Shown piece after piece: positions 1 to 7,498 of a DNA stretch of 64,000 bases (position 1 is the first letter of the stretch; each line of letters opens with the position of its first letter). The position numbers and the translations under genes were made by a program. This DNA comes from Cephaloticoccus capnophilus (GTDB lineage Bacteria > Verrucomicrobiota > Verrucomicrobiia > Opitutales > Opitutaceae). The notes under the pieces are model-generated. The model was not told the DNA's origin. It saw nothing but the letters and a program-made list of their open reading frames with translations, and ran no database searches. The stretch covers positions 1 to 64,000 of the forward strand of contig NZ_LSZP01000044.1 of assembly GCF_001580045.1 (NCBI RefSeq), read 5' to 3'.

Positions 1-1
1 G

Positions 2-682
2 CTGGAGGCGAGTTTTGACCGTAGCGCACACGGGAAAATAATGGAGGACTTGCGCGAGGGTCGGCAGACAGCGGACACGCTGTTTTTAGCCTACTCCACG
101 CTGGCTAACTTCCAACCGGTCTCAATGTCGGAGTATCCGCAAACCTACCTCAACCATCCCAATGGCCGGATTCTGTACCTGCTGAAGACTTTTACGCTCA
201 AGGCGATGTCGGCTATGCGGCGCGAAGGGATTAGCAAAATCGTGAACGGCCAAACCTTCGCCGAGAAACGGGAGGGTTTTAAGAACCTGATGCTTCTGGG
301 CGGGCTCATGTATCTGTTGGGTGTCCCAGTCGATGCACTGAAGGACTGGATAATGGGCCGAGATCCTCAGCTCGAAGACTTGCATGTAGACAACTTGCTT
401 AAGCTCGTAGGCGTGAACCGCTGGGCCATGTGGCGCGCGCGTGACGGGCACTTGCTCCAAGCAGGCTGGGCCATCGTGGGCCCGCCGAAACCGTGGGCAG
501 ACTACCCCGCGAGCGACTGGCAGAAAATCCAGAGGGAGCAGCGCAAGGGCTACGGGGCTGATCTGTCGAAATTGGAGAGCTGGAAACTCGTACCGATCAT
601 TGGGCGGCCCTACTACTGGCACTTGGGCGGCGGTGCGGACAAGATCAAGCAGCGCAAGCTTAAGGAGTGGGGGCTGTACTGA
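2..682 (+). CDS. Phage virion-associated protein, C-terminal part (5' end outside window)
   Basis: The frame is open from base 2 with no stop, so the first ATG at 41 is probably internal and the gene begins upstream of the window. About 226 residues are visible. They contain one plausible hydrophobic stretch (about residues 98-113, LMLLGGLMYLLGVPVD) and a basic C-terminus ending KQRKLKEWGLY. The look is that of the end of a very large phage polyvalent or virion protein, of the kind that carries large-polyvalent-protein-associated domains; I recognise the style but cannot name the domain with certainty. The phage regulators that follow support a prophage origin. It ends 190 bp before the convergent regulator gene. 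Function in the phage is not deducible here. Confidence 0.55.
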   Translation: MEASFDRSAHGKIMEDLREGRQTADTLFLAYSTLANFQPVSMSEYPQTYLNHPNGRILYLLKTFTLKAMSAMRREGISKIVNGQTFAEKREGFKNLMLLGGLMYLLGVPVDALKDWIMGRDPQLEDLHVDNLLKLVGVNRWAMWRARDGHLLQAGWAIVGPPKPWADYPASDWQKIQREQRKGYGADLSKLESWKLVPIIGRPYYWHLGGGADKIKQRKLKEWGLY

Positions 683-758
683 GCAACTAGCGCGGCAAGC
701 CGCCTACAAAAGATTAATCCTGTAATTGGCCACGCACTACACCGCCTTGCTTAGCCCA

Positions 759-781
759 ACAAAAAACCCGCCGTTGCGGGC
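759..781 (-). terminator. Intrinsic terminator of the phage repressor operon
   Basis: On the minus strand a CCCGC-AACG-GCGGG hairpin is followed directly by six T (the A-run 761-766 on the plus strand). It lies about 95 bp beyond the stop of the minus-strand regulator ending at 874, so it fits as that operon's terminator. Confidence 0.6.
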
Positions 782-873
782 GATAAGGTTGCAAGCTCAG
801 GTTGCAACCTTCCTCGGCTCGGGTGCCTGCCATCGGTCGGACTACTTGGCCTGCCAGCCCGAACGCCTAGCCG

Positions 874-1344
874 TTAAGAGGGTTTGCGGCTCACCACGGC
901 TTCGGCGGCGGCGGCGGCTCGGCTAGCGGCCATGATGACCGCGCGAACCTCCTCGCTGCTCTGGCGGTAGGCGTCCAGCTCTGGGGGGGCTACGTAGTGG
1001 CCGGATGGGTTAAATACCGCGTCACGCAGTTTTTCCGCGAAAGTGGCGGGGGCAGTTTGTGGAGTCTCTGGGAGCATTTCGGCCATCACGTGGCTGACGA
1101 GTGCCTCGCTTAGCCGCTCGCGAGGCTCGTGGTCGTTGTCCAACCAGCCCTGAGGCAAGCCCATGATTTCCTCAACCTCTCGGGCACTCGTGCTGCCGAT
1201 TGAGCGGGCACAAGACGACTTCCCGAGCCATTGGCTCACTTGCTGATCAGATTTTTTGACGGCCTTTGCTAAATCCCTTATAAATCGGAATTTAGAACGA
1301 ATTTCGAGGAGGTTTTTAAGGCGGATTTGTTCGATAGTTTTCAC
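874..1344 (-). CDS. Phage-type helix-turn-helix regulator
   Basis: 156 residues. The N-terminal part (about 1-68) reads as a compact HTH of the CI/Cro kind: KKSDQQVSQWLGK is a plausible recognition region and AREVEEIMGLPQGWLDNDH is the typical end of such a domain. The rest is charged and alanine-rich (AAAAAEAVV near the end) with no LexA-like protease motif that I can see, so it is not an obviously self-cleaving repressor. The start is a GTG at 1344 that overlaps the stop of the upstream regulator by 4 bp (GTGA), implying translational coupling. It is probably a second lysogeny-control protein. The target operators are unknown; the gap to the divergent Ner-like gene is the obvious candidate. 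Confidence 0.6.
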   Translation of the reverse strand: MKTIEQIRLKNLLEIRSKFRFIRDLAKAVKKSDQQVSQWLGKSSCARSIGSTSAREVEEIMGLPQGWLDNDHEPRERLSEALVSHVMAEMLPETPQTAPATFAEKLRDAVFNPSGHYVAPPELDAYRQSSEEVRAVIMAASRAAAAAEAVVSRKPS

Positions 1345-1734
1345 GCTATACCACTACTCGAAGATGACGCCGCTTCCCGTAGCAAGGTCTTGATCGAGCG
1401 GCGAAACACGGGGTTACTTGCACGGTAATCGGACAGCAATTCGGCTTCGTCAGCGCTCAACGCTACGCGCGGCGGCACAGGCGCAGACGGCACCGCCGAC
1501 AACAGGGAAGCCGGAAGGCGCTGGCCGGTGAGGATGTAAAGCACGTCTGCGCCGTGTTGGGCCAGTCCTGCCAAAACATCCCCGGTAGGAGTTCCATTAC
1601 CCCGTTCATATTGCCCCCATGTGACGCGACTAACGGCAAAAACATCAGCCGCTTCCTGCTGTGTGCCCCACAGCCGCGCACGTTCTTCAGCAAGACGCTT
1701 GTGGCCCTGAAAGAATTTCTTATTTTTTTTTCAT
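1341..1734 (-). CDS. CI/XRE-type repressor with an out-of-frame start at a poly-A run
   Basis: The clear protein frame runs from a segment RLAEERARLWGTQQEAADVF through VSRVTWGQYERG and GADVLYILTGQR, a textbook XRE/CI repressor HTH with the usual ADVLYILTGQR tail. The first in-frame Met is only at 1574, inside the domain. The natural start is the ATG at 1734, preceded by AAGGGG at a good distance, but it is followed by nine A and then reads into TAA. With eight A it would read straight into the HTH frame. So either the run length is a sequencing error, the gene is inactivated, or expression is switched by slippage. It overlaps the next regulator by 4 bp. About 130 residues if the frame is restored. 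Confidence 0.6.
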
Positions 1735-1742
1735 GACACCCC

Positions 1743-1767
1743 TTGACTGATATAGAAATATTTATCA
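1743..1767. promoter_or_regulatory. Divergent control region between the repressor and the Ner-like gene
   Basis: The 33-bp gap between the two divergent regulator starts is AT-rich and contains an imperfect palindrome beginning GATA at 1749 and ending TATC at 1766, plus a TTGACT at 1743-1748. This is where the operator and back-to-back promoters of a lysogenic switch would sit. No well-spaced -10 element could be assigned, so this is placement by context. Confidence 0.35.
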
Positions 1768-2091
1768 ATGATTCGCTCCATGCAGTCACTAACCCCAGTC
1801 ACTCGCCGCGCTTACAACAAGCCGTTTTCCCGAACCGAAATACACCCCGAGCAAATCAAGGCGCTGCTGCGCATGAAAGGCATCACGCCGACGGCGCTGG
1901 CCGATGAGCTGGGCGTTGGTCACAGCTCAGTCTCACAGGTTATTAGCGGCAAGTCGGTATCTGCCCGCATCCGCGCCAGCATTGCCGAGATTATCGGCAT
2001 GTCCGTCGAAGAGCTTTGGCCGCATCCGCGCCCGGCGCTGCGCCGCACCCGCGAGCAGGTGCAGGCCATGCGGCAACGCGTCCCAGCCTAA
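1768..2091 (+). CDS. Ner/Nlp-like phage DNA-binding protein
   Basis: 107 residues. After a loose N-terminus comes HPEQIKALLRMKGITPTALADELGVGHSSVSQVI, then an EIIGMSVEELWP ending. The pattern HP..I...LR..G.....LA...G...S.....L ... LG....E.WP is that of the Ner/Nlp family used by Mu-like phages as the early-lytic regulator. It is transcribed away from the CI-like repressors, the standard layout of a phage c/ner switch. The start could be the ATG at 1768 or at 1780; neither has a strong ribosome site. It differs from Mu Ner in being longer at both ends. Confidence 0.65.
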   Translation: MIRSMQSLTPVTRRAYNKPFSRTEIHPEQIKALLRMKGITPTALADELGVGHSSVSQVISGKSVSARIRASIAEIIGMSVEELWPHPRPALRRTREQVQAMRQRVPA

Positions 2092-2104
2092 AAGGAGCCT
2101 CGCC

Positions 2105-2311
2105 ATGACGCCCACGCCCATACTCCGCGCGCTCGATGAGCCTGTGTCCCCAGAGCTGGCGATGCTGCTCAGTCTCGATGCGCGGCTAGCTCGGATAGAG
2201 CAGCGCGTTAATGCCGTAGTCCCGCCGCAGCGGCCTTTGCGCATTAATGAATTCGCCAAGCTGGTAGGGCTGTCGCGCTACGCCGGCCTCGATTCGGATC
2301 CGCACGCTTAA
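2105..2311 (+). CDS. Truncated excisionase/MerR-like HTH phage protein
   Basis: 68 residues with a strong ribosome site (AAAAGGAG) 9 bp before the ATG and 13 bp after the Ner-like gene. The first half (LDARLARIEQRV) is a likely helical segment; RINEFAKLVGLSR is the first helix and turn of a winged HTH of the excisionase type, which normally continues for another 30 or more residues. Here the reading ends abruptly at DSDPHA. The adjacent frame stays open through this point into the tail-protein frame, so a frameshift or deletion joint close to 2279 is likely. Probably inactive. Confidence 0.5.
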   Translation: MTPTPILRALDEPVSPELAMLLSLDARLARIEQRVNAVVPPQRPLRINEFAKLVGLSRYAGLDSDPHA

Positions 2312-2354
2312 GCGGGAGGGTCGCGGGCCGACTCAGTTACTCGCGGGTAATGGT

Positions 2355-3032
2355 GTGACGGTTAAGATTGAGGAGTTAATCGGTGGGGTGTGGGTGCAGC
2401 GTGCTCTTGAGATGTTCTGGGGCGGTGATGGGCCGCATGTGCCGCATGCGGATGCTTGGGCTATACGGTTATCGCTGTACCGTGACAGCAGTCTAGGGGA
2501 GCTGCTTGACCAGCGGATTGTGCCAATCGCGGCGGATTCGGGGACTGCTGGGCCTCCGGGTATTCCCGGGCCGAAGGGCGACAAGGGCCCAAAGGGCGAT
2601 CAAGGCGACAAGGGGCCTCCGGGCCCTCCTGGAGCAAATGCGCCAGCGCCAACGCTGCGGGGGCTATCGTTTGAGGCTAACGGGGATGTGAGTTTTACCG
2701 GTCAGGGGCCTTATGTGCACGGGACTGCTGCGGCGATTTCGTGCGCGGTTAACAACAACAACAAGCTTTTCGACAAATGGGAAAAGGCGGGAGGGCCGGG
2801 TAACATCAACCAAGTGTCGAATGTTAACGCGTCGAGTACGAGTGTCCTGATGACGGCGGAGATCAAGTTACGCGCGAAGTTGAAGAATAAAGAACCGCAG
2901 ACTGTGGAAGAACTGCGAGCGACTGCTCAACACCCGCCTGATCAAGTTCGTCCATTTGGCCTTCTTGGGAATCTTGCTCAGAAGACTTTGAGCACGTTCT
3001 TAGATTTTTCCCGCCGGCCTCGCCAGCCCTAG
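2355..3032 (+). CDS. Collagen-repeat phage tail protein, 3' end replaced
   Basis: About 200 native residues. Residues 65-93 form a run of Gly-X-Y triplets (GPPGIPGPKGDKGPKGDQ and on), the collagen-like shaft found in phage tail fibres and host-specificity proteins. Before it is a small domain with VWVQRALEMFWGGDG, after it a short knob-like part (LSFEANGDVSFTGQGPYV). The last 23 or so residues after 2962 are encoded by the 403-bp repeat, so the true C-terminus is lost. The GTG start at 2355 has no clear ribosome site and the frame is open upstream to about 2271, so the N-terminus may also be a joint. Prophage remnant. Confidence 0.55.
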   Translation: MTVKIEELIGGVWVQRALEMFWGGDGPHVPHADAWAIRLSLYRDSSLGELLDQRIVPIAADSGTAGPPGIPGPKGDKGPKGDQGDKGPPGPPGANAPAPTLRGLSFEANGDVSFTGQGPYVHGTAAAISCAVNNNNKLFDKWEKAGGPGNINQVSNVNASSTSVLMTAEIKLRAKLKNKEPQTVEELRATAQHPPDQVRPFGLLGNLAQKTLSTFLDFSRRPRQP

Positions 3033-3365
3033 ATGCCCGCGCAGCGTACCCGCCTCGTAATCCCGCCGAAACAATCCCCGTGCCTGCAATACCGGTACCA
3101 CGTGGTCCACGAAATCGTCCAAACTGTGCGGCAGCGACGGCGGCATCAGGTTAAAGCCGTCGGCGCCGCCTTCGCGCAGCCATTGTTCCATGCGGTCGGC
3201 AATCTGTTCGGGCGTGCCGACCATCGTGCAGTGGCCGCCGCCTGCGGCCAGCCGGCCCAGTAGTTGGCGCAGCGTGGGCCGCTCGGTGTCGATGATGCGC
3301 AAAATGGTGGCGTAGCGGCCCTTGGGCCCCTTGAATGCGTCCAGCGGCGGCAGAGGCGGCACGGG
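2963..3365. repeat. 403-bp direct repeat, left copy
   Basis: This segment matches 7096-7498 at a constant offset of 4133 bp without gaps and with only scattered mismatches, the densest being at 3004-3015 and 3101-3109. It begins TCTTGGGAATCTTGCTCAG and ends at CGGCACGGG. It carries the last about 122 codons of the minus-strand monooxygenase gene that is intact at 7133. The right copy starts exactly at the end of an IS3-type element; the left copy starts inside the phage tail gene. Confidence 0.9.
3000..3365 (-). pseudogene. 3' fragment of flavin-dependent monooxygenase (duplicate)
   Basis: The minus strand encodes the C-terminal 122 residues of the enzyme encoded at 7133-8437, ending at the same TAA stop position. 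The fragment has no promoter or start of its own and stops at the end of the 403-bp repeat, where it abuts an antitoxin fragment. It is a duplication relic and almost certainly non-functional. Confidence 0.8.
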
Positions 3366-3366
3366 C

Positions 3367-3525
3367 ATGACTCAACCGAACGTGTCCCAAGTCCGCCGCA
3401 ACACGCTCCAGAACATTTCGCTGGAACGGCTGATGCAGGCACTGGTGTCGTTGGATCAGCGTGTGGAGATTGTGGTGCAGCCTGCGCGGCGTACTCATTC
3501 GGCGTGCATTAAGGTTGCTGCATGA
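3367..3525 (+). pseudogene. C-terminal half of a HigA/XRE-type antitoxin
   Basis: 52 residues. MTQPNVSQVRR is the second half of an HTH and ISLERLMQALVSLDQRVEIVVQP is the characteristic tail of the HigA-like antitoxins that pair with RelE/HigB toxins (SLERLM..L..L...VEIVV). The first HTH helices are missing because the 403-bp repeat ends immediately upstream. No toxin gene remains beside it. It lies 25 bp before the ABC-3C operon, so its former promoter region may now serve that operon, but this is speculation. Confidence 0.55.
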
Positions 3526-3550
3526 GCCGGTGGGGTCTGCATAGAGGGGG

Positions 3551-4540
3551 ATGGGGAGAATGAAGTTTGCTTATGAAGATTTGAGCGATGATCAGTTTGA
3601 GGTGCTGATCGTGCTCTTGTGCCAACGCTTGCTTGGTATCGCCGTTCAGGGTTTCGCAAAAGGGCCGGATGGCGGGCGTGATGCAAAATTCGTCGGCACG
3701 GCGGAACTGCATCCCAGTAAGGCCGCCTCGTGGGTGGGCACGGTCATTGTTCAGGCCAAGCATACAAACGGGTACAACCGCAGCTTTTCGGAACTGGATT
3801 TCTACAGCACATCTAGGAGCAACACGGTGGTCGGCGAAGAAGTGCCACGCATCAAGAAGCTGCGCGAGGCCAAGCAACTCGACCACTACATGCTGTTTTC
3901 GAATCGCCGCCTGGCCGGCAATTCCGAGACAGAAATCCGTGACCACATCGCCGCCGAATGCGGTGTCCCTGCTTCATCTATCTATCTTTGCGGCCTGGAA
4001 CAACTGGAACTGTGGCTGAAGCGCTTTCCAGAAGTGGCTCAGGAGGCGAATTTGGATGCGGTGGACTCGCCGCTTATTGTCAGTCCAGATGATCTTGCCG
4101 AGATTGCCCAAGCGCTAGCGCGTCAGAAGGATGGCCTGACAGCGTTACTCGACGACCCGCCCACCGTGCGCGTGACGTATGAGGAAAAGAACGCGCTCAA
4201 CAATATGACGGCAGCGTATGCAAAGGAGCAGAGGCGTAAATACCTGAAGGAAACTGCGCAAATTCATACTTTTTTGGCGGCACCAGAGAACATCGAATTG
4301 CTGCGCATGTACGAATCTGCGGTCGATGAGTTTCAACTCAAGATCCTTGCGAAGCGCAAGGACTACCAGACCTTCGACGAGGTCATGGAGTATCTGGTGT
4401 ATCTGCTGTTCAATCGTGACCCGGTTCTTCGGCAGCGCGCCCACAAGCGACTGACGCGAGCCATTCTTTTCTACATGTATTGGAACTGTGACATTGGGGA
4501 GGTGGATGATGATGCGACCAACCAAACACTCACATCCTGA
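3551..4540 (+). CDS. ABC-3C system effector with PD-(D/E)xK-type nuclease domain
   Basis: 329 residues. Residues 10-75 look like a restriction-endonuclease fold: FEVLIVLLCQRLLG as the first helix, then GPDGGRDAKF (Asp40 or Asp44) and VIVQAKH (Gln68, Lys70), the D...QxK pattern of Mrr-like nucleases. Residues about 210-320 are helical (NNMTAAYAKEQRRKYLKE, FDEVMEYLVYLLFNRDP) and correspond to the C-terminal domain that couples ABC-3C effectors to the middle component. First of three closely packed genes; the MC gene overlaps its end. Start at 3551 or at the second ATG (3560); GGGGAGA lies between. Known family role: conflict or defence effector held in check by the ATPase. Nuclease activity is inferred from the motif only. 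Confidence 0.7.
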   Translation: MGRMKFAYEDLSDDQFEVLIVLLCQRLLGIAVQGFAKGPDGGRDAKFVGTAELHPSKAASWVGTVIVQAKHTNGYNRSFSELDFYSTSRSNTVVGEEVPRIKKLREAKQLDHYMLFSNRRLAGNSETEIRDHIAAECGVPASSIYLCGLEQLELWLKRFPEVAQEANLDAVDSPLIVSPDDLAEIAQALARQKDGLTALLDDPPTVRVTYEEKNALNNMTAAYAKEQRRKYLKETAQIHTFLAAPENIELLRMYESAVDEFQLKILAKRKDYQTFDEVMEYLVYLLFNRDPVLRQRAHKRLTRAILFYMYWNCDIGEVDDDATNQTLTS

Positions 4541-4757
4541 TCGCACAATCATTAATGTTTCTCTGCTGCTCCTGTCGCGGCTGAAAGATCGTCGCATTGA
4601 TGAATACGATGTGCTGCGCAAATTTGCAAAAAAACACGTTGTGGGCGGCGACGTGCTTTTCCTGCCCGCGCTCAACTTTCTTTATCTGATGGGCTTAGTT
4701 GAATATCGTCCCAAGACTGACGCAGTGGAATACGTGGGGCCAAATGAAGCTATCTAA
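4506..4757 (+). CDS. ABC-3C middle component (MC6-like)
   Basis: 83 residues from the first of three consecutive ATGs (4506, 4509, 4512), with GGGGAGG just upstream favouring the second or third. The chain is compact: SLLLLSRLKDRRIDEYDVL, then FLPALNFLYLMGLVEYRPKTDAVEY, a winged-helix-like arrangement with hydrophobic helices and a short beta hairpin. It is the size and shape of the small middle components of ABC-three-component systems that link effector and ATPase. It overlaps the effector's stop by 35 bp and its own last codons overlap the ATPase start by 14 bp, so the three are translationally linked. The family call rests on context plus this pattern. Confidence 0.65.
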   Translation: MMMRPTKHSHPDRTIINVSLLLLSRLKDRRIDEYDVLRKFAKKHVVGGDVLFLPALNFLYLMGLVEYRPKTDAVEYVGPNEAI

Positions 4758-6540
4758 ACTCTATTCCAACAAGCCGGATGTGTTCGAGCCCGTGGACTTT
4801 GCTCCTGGACTGAACGTCGTCATGGCTGAAATCCGTCTGCCGGAGAATAGAAACAAGGACACCCATAATCTTGGGAAAACCACGCTGGGGCGTCTTTTGG
4901 ACTTCGGCTTCCTGGCGGGCAAAGACCCTAAGTTCTTCCTCTTAAAGCATTTTGACTTGTTCAAGAATTTCGTCTTTTTCCTTGAAATTGAACTGGAGGA
5001 TGGCTCTTTCATCACGATCCGACGCAGCGTAGAGGACGCAACAAAGATCGCCTTCAAGCAGCATGAAGCAGGTCATCAAGACTTGTCGGCGCTGGCGCTA
5101 GCGGAATGGGGGCATCGGGACGTTCCTTTTGAGCGTGCACGCAAACTGCTTGACGGCCTGCTCGACTGGCGTGCTCTCAAGCCGTGGTCGTACCGCAAAG
5201 CGCTTGGCTATTTGTTGCGGTCACAAGAGGATTTCCGCGAAGTTTTCCAACTTCGCAAGTTCGCTTCCAAACATGCTGACTGGAAGCCATTTCTTGCATA
5301 TCTTCTGGGCTTCGACGCGAAGCTGATCGCTGACCACTATGCGAAAGAGCATGAACTTGCCAAAAAGCAGGCGACAGCGCAGACCATTAAAAATGAACTA
5401 GGAGGTTCGGTCGAGGACATCAGCAAAATTGAAGGCATTCTTCTGCTTAAGCAAAAGGACGCAGAGAAGAAGCAAGTGCTGCTGGATGCTTTCGATTTTC
5501 GTGCCCAAGACAAGGATCACACCAAGAAGGTGGTTGATGAAGTCGATGAGCGAATCGCCGCACTGAATTCGGAACGCTATTCCTTGAGTCAAAACAGGAA
5601 GAAGGTGCAAGCATCCTTGCAGGAAGATCAAATCCTTTTCAGCCCTGATGAGGCACAGCGGTTGTTTGGCGAAGTCGGCGTGCTGTTCCAGGGGCAAATC
5701 AAGAAGGATTTCCAGCAATTGATCGCTTTCAATCGGGCCATCACGGATGAGCGTCGTGGCTATCTTCAAGAGGAACTTGCGGAAATCGACGAGGAGTTAA
5801 AGCGGGTGAGTGCAGAGTTGAATGCACTGGGGAAAAAGCGTTCGGAAATGCTCTCCTTTCTGAGCGGAACGGATGTTTTCACCAAGTACAAACAGCTCTC
5901 GGATGAGATGGTGGCGTTACGCGCGGACATCACATCGTTGGAGCACCAAAAAGGCCATTTGCATCGCCTCCAGGCCTTGCGTACAGAGATTCGATCCTTG
6001 ACGGAAGAGCGCGATCATTTGCAGGAACGGATTCAAGCCGACGTGGACAAGCAGAACTCCGATCAGGCAAGCCTGTTCTCCATGATCCGCATTTTCTTCA
6101 GCGAGATTGTTGAGGAAGTCATTGATCGCAAGGCGCTGTTGAGCGTGGCGATCAACCAGGCGGGTCATCTGGACTTCAAAGCGGAAATTCTCGATGAATC
6201 GGGTAATGCCACCAGTGCTGACCTGGGGCATACATACCGCAAGCTGTTGTGCGTTGCCTTCGATATGGCCGTGCTGCGAGCGCACTTGGGCGAGAAGTTT
6301 CCGCGCTTTGTCTATCACGACGGAGTGTTGGAGTCGCTGGACGACAGAAAGAAAGAGAACTTGCTGACGGTTGTATGCCGTTATGCAGATTTGGGATTGC
6401 AGCCGGTCATCACGCTGATCGACTCCGATTTGCCAGTACGAGCAGAAGATAAAGCTCCTGTTTTTACAGCAGGTGAAATCGTCGTCACGCTACATGATGA
6501 GGGGGATCACGGCCGAATCTTCAAGATGAGAGGGTGGTAA
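4744..6540 (+). CDS. ABC-3C system ATPase (DUF2326-type, SMC/RecN-like)
   Basis: 598 residues from the ATG at 4744 (MKLSKLYSNKPDVFEPVDF). The unusual P-loop DTHNLGKTTLGRLLDF at about residue 40 is the hallmark of DUF2326-type ABC-3C ATPases, which have HNLGK[ST][TS]L in place of a standard Walker A. A long coiled coil spans roughly residues 200-450 (many KK, EE and LQE segments). The C-terminal half of the ATPase head includes LGHTYRKLLCVAFDMAVLRA (signature-like helix) and FPRFVYHDGVLESLDDRKKENLL (Walker B and D-loop region, HDG in place of DEP). Expected role: DNA- or nucleoprotein-sensing regulator that licenses the nuclease effector. Last gene of the operon. Confident as family; the trigger is unknown. 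Confidence 0.8.
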   Translation: MKLSKLYSNKPDVFEPVDFAPGLNVVMAEIRLPENRNKDTHNLGKTTLGRLLDFGFLAGKDPKFFLLKHFDLFKNFVFFLEIELEDGSFITIRRSVEDATKIAFKQHEAGHQDLSALALAEWGHRDVPFERARKLLDGLLDWRALKPWSYRKALGYLLRSQEDFREVFQLRKFASKHADWKPFLAYLLGFDAKLIADHYAKEHELAKKQATAQTIKNELGGSVEDISKIEGILLLKQKDAEKKQVLLDAFDFRAQDKDHTKKVVDEVDERIAALNSERYSLSQNRKKVQASLQEDQILFSPDEAQRLFGEVGVLFQGQIKKDFQQLIAFNRAITDERRGYLQEELAEIDEELKRVSAELNALGKKRSEMLSFLSGTDVFTKYKQLSDEMVALRADITSLEHQKGHLHRLQALRTEIRSLTEERDHLQERIQADVDKQNSDQASLFSMIRIFFSEIVEEVIDRKALLSVAINQAGHLDFKAEILDESGNATSADLGHTYRKLLCVAFDMAVLRAHLGEKFPRFVYHDGVLESLDDRKKENLLTVVCRYADLGLQPVITLIDSDLPVRAEDKAPVFTAGEIVVTLHDEGDHGRIFKMRGW

Positions 6541-6689
6541 TTCAATCCTCATTGGTTCACGCGATCAGTCAGGCCATCCTCCTGGCATTCAACGTGATGG
6601 CTTGTCCGCATTAAGCAGGCCGATTGTCGTATCACCGGTATGACAATTCAAATGCAGAAAATCTTCCTTCTATAAGTATCCGGGCGTTC

Positions 6690-7095
6690 CGGTGGCCCGG
6701 CGGCGTGCCCCGTCGTTGCGTAGCCAGCGAGCACAGCGCGACGAGCAACTCACGGTCAATATTCAACGGGTTTGGCAGGAGAATCACGGCGTGTATGGCG
6801 CGGACAAAGTATGGCGGCAACTGAACCGCGAGGGCATTTGTGTTAAGCGCTGCACGGTCGAGCGGCTGATGCGCAATCAAGGTCTACAGGGCATGCGCCC
6901 TGGAAAACCCGCGAAGCCCTCGAACTGGCAACGCTGGAATGGGTCGCCTGGTTCAACCCTCAACGCCTGCATTCTGCCATCGGCGACATCCCGCCTGCCG
7001 AGGCCGAGGCAAACGACTTCAATCGACTCAACAGCGCTGAACAACAGGCTGTTTTACTTTAGCCAAATAGCCTCCGCGAAACCCGGGGCGGTTCA
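6690..7095 (+). mobile_element. IS3-family element, internally deleted
   Basis: 6740-6897 encodes the N-terminal part of an OrfB transposase (RVWQENHGVYGADKVWRQL, then CTVERLMRNQGLQGM). At about 6893 the frame changes and the sequence resumes at the far C-terminus: PWKTREALELATLEWVAWFN, then RLHSAIGDIPPAEAEAN and a TAG near 7060. The whole DDE catalytic core is missing. The last 35 bp, ending GGGGCGGTTCA at 7095, are the right inverted repeat of this IS group. The left end is not recognisable, so 6690 is only where homology becomes visible. Immobile by itself. Confidence 0.75.
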
Positions 7096-7498
7096 TCTTG
7101 GGAATCTTGCTCAGAAGACTTTGAGCACGTTCTTAGGTTTTGCGTACTGGCCTCGCCAGCCCAAGATGCCCGCGCAGCGTACCCGCCTCGTAATCCCGCC
7201 GAAACAGCCCCCGTGCCTGCAATACCGGCACCACCTGATCGATGAAATCGTCCAAACTGTGCGGCAGCGACGGCGGCATCAGGTTAAAGCCGTCGGCGCC
7301 GCCTTCGCGCAGCCATTGTTCCATGCGGTCGGCAATCTGTTCGGGCGTGCCGACCATCGTGCAGTGGCCGCCGCCTGCGGCCAGCCGGCCCAGTAGTTGG
7401 CGCAGCGTGGGCCGCTCGGTGTCGATAATGCGCAAAATGGTGGCGTAGCGGCCCTTGGGCCCCTTGAATGCGTCCAGCGGCGGCAGGGGCGGCACGGG
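7096..7498. repeat. 403-bp direct repeat, right copy
   Basis: Partner of 2963-3365. It starts with the base after the IS3 right end and covers the last 366 bp of the intact monooxygenase gene plus its 37-bp downstream flank. As this copy lies in an intact gene, it is the likely source of the left copy. Confidence 0.9.

Noticed and set aside
726-926. 66-codon plus-strand frame after the virion fragment
   Set aside because: Runs through the terminator hairpin and the end of the convergent regulator gene; not protein-like.
6541-6689. Left end of the IS3 element
   Set aside because: No sequence matching the right inverted repeat, and no OrfA reading, could be found between the ABC-3C stop and the first transposase-like codons.
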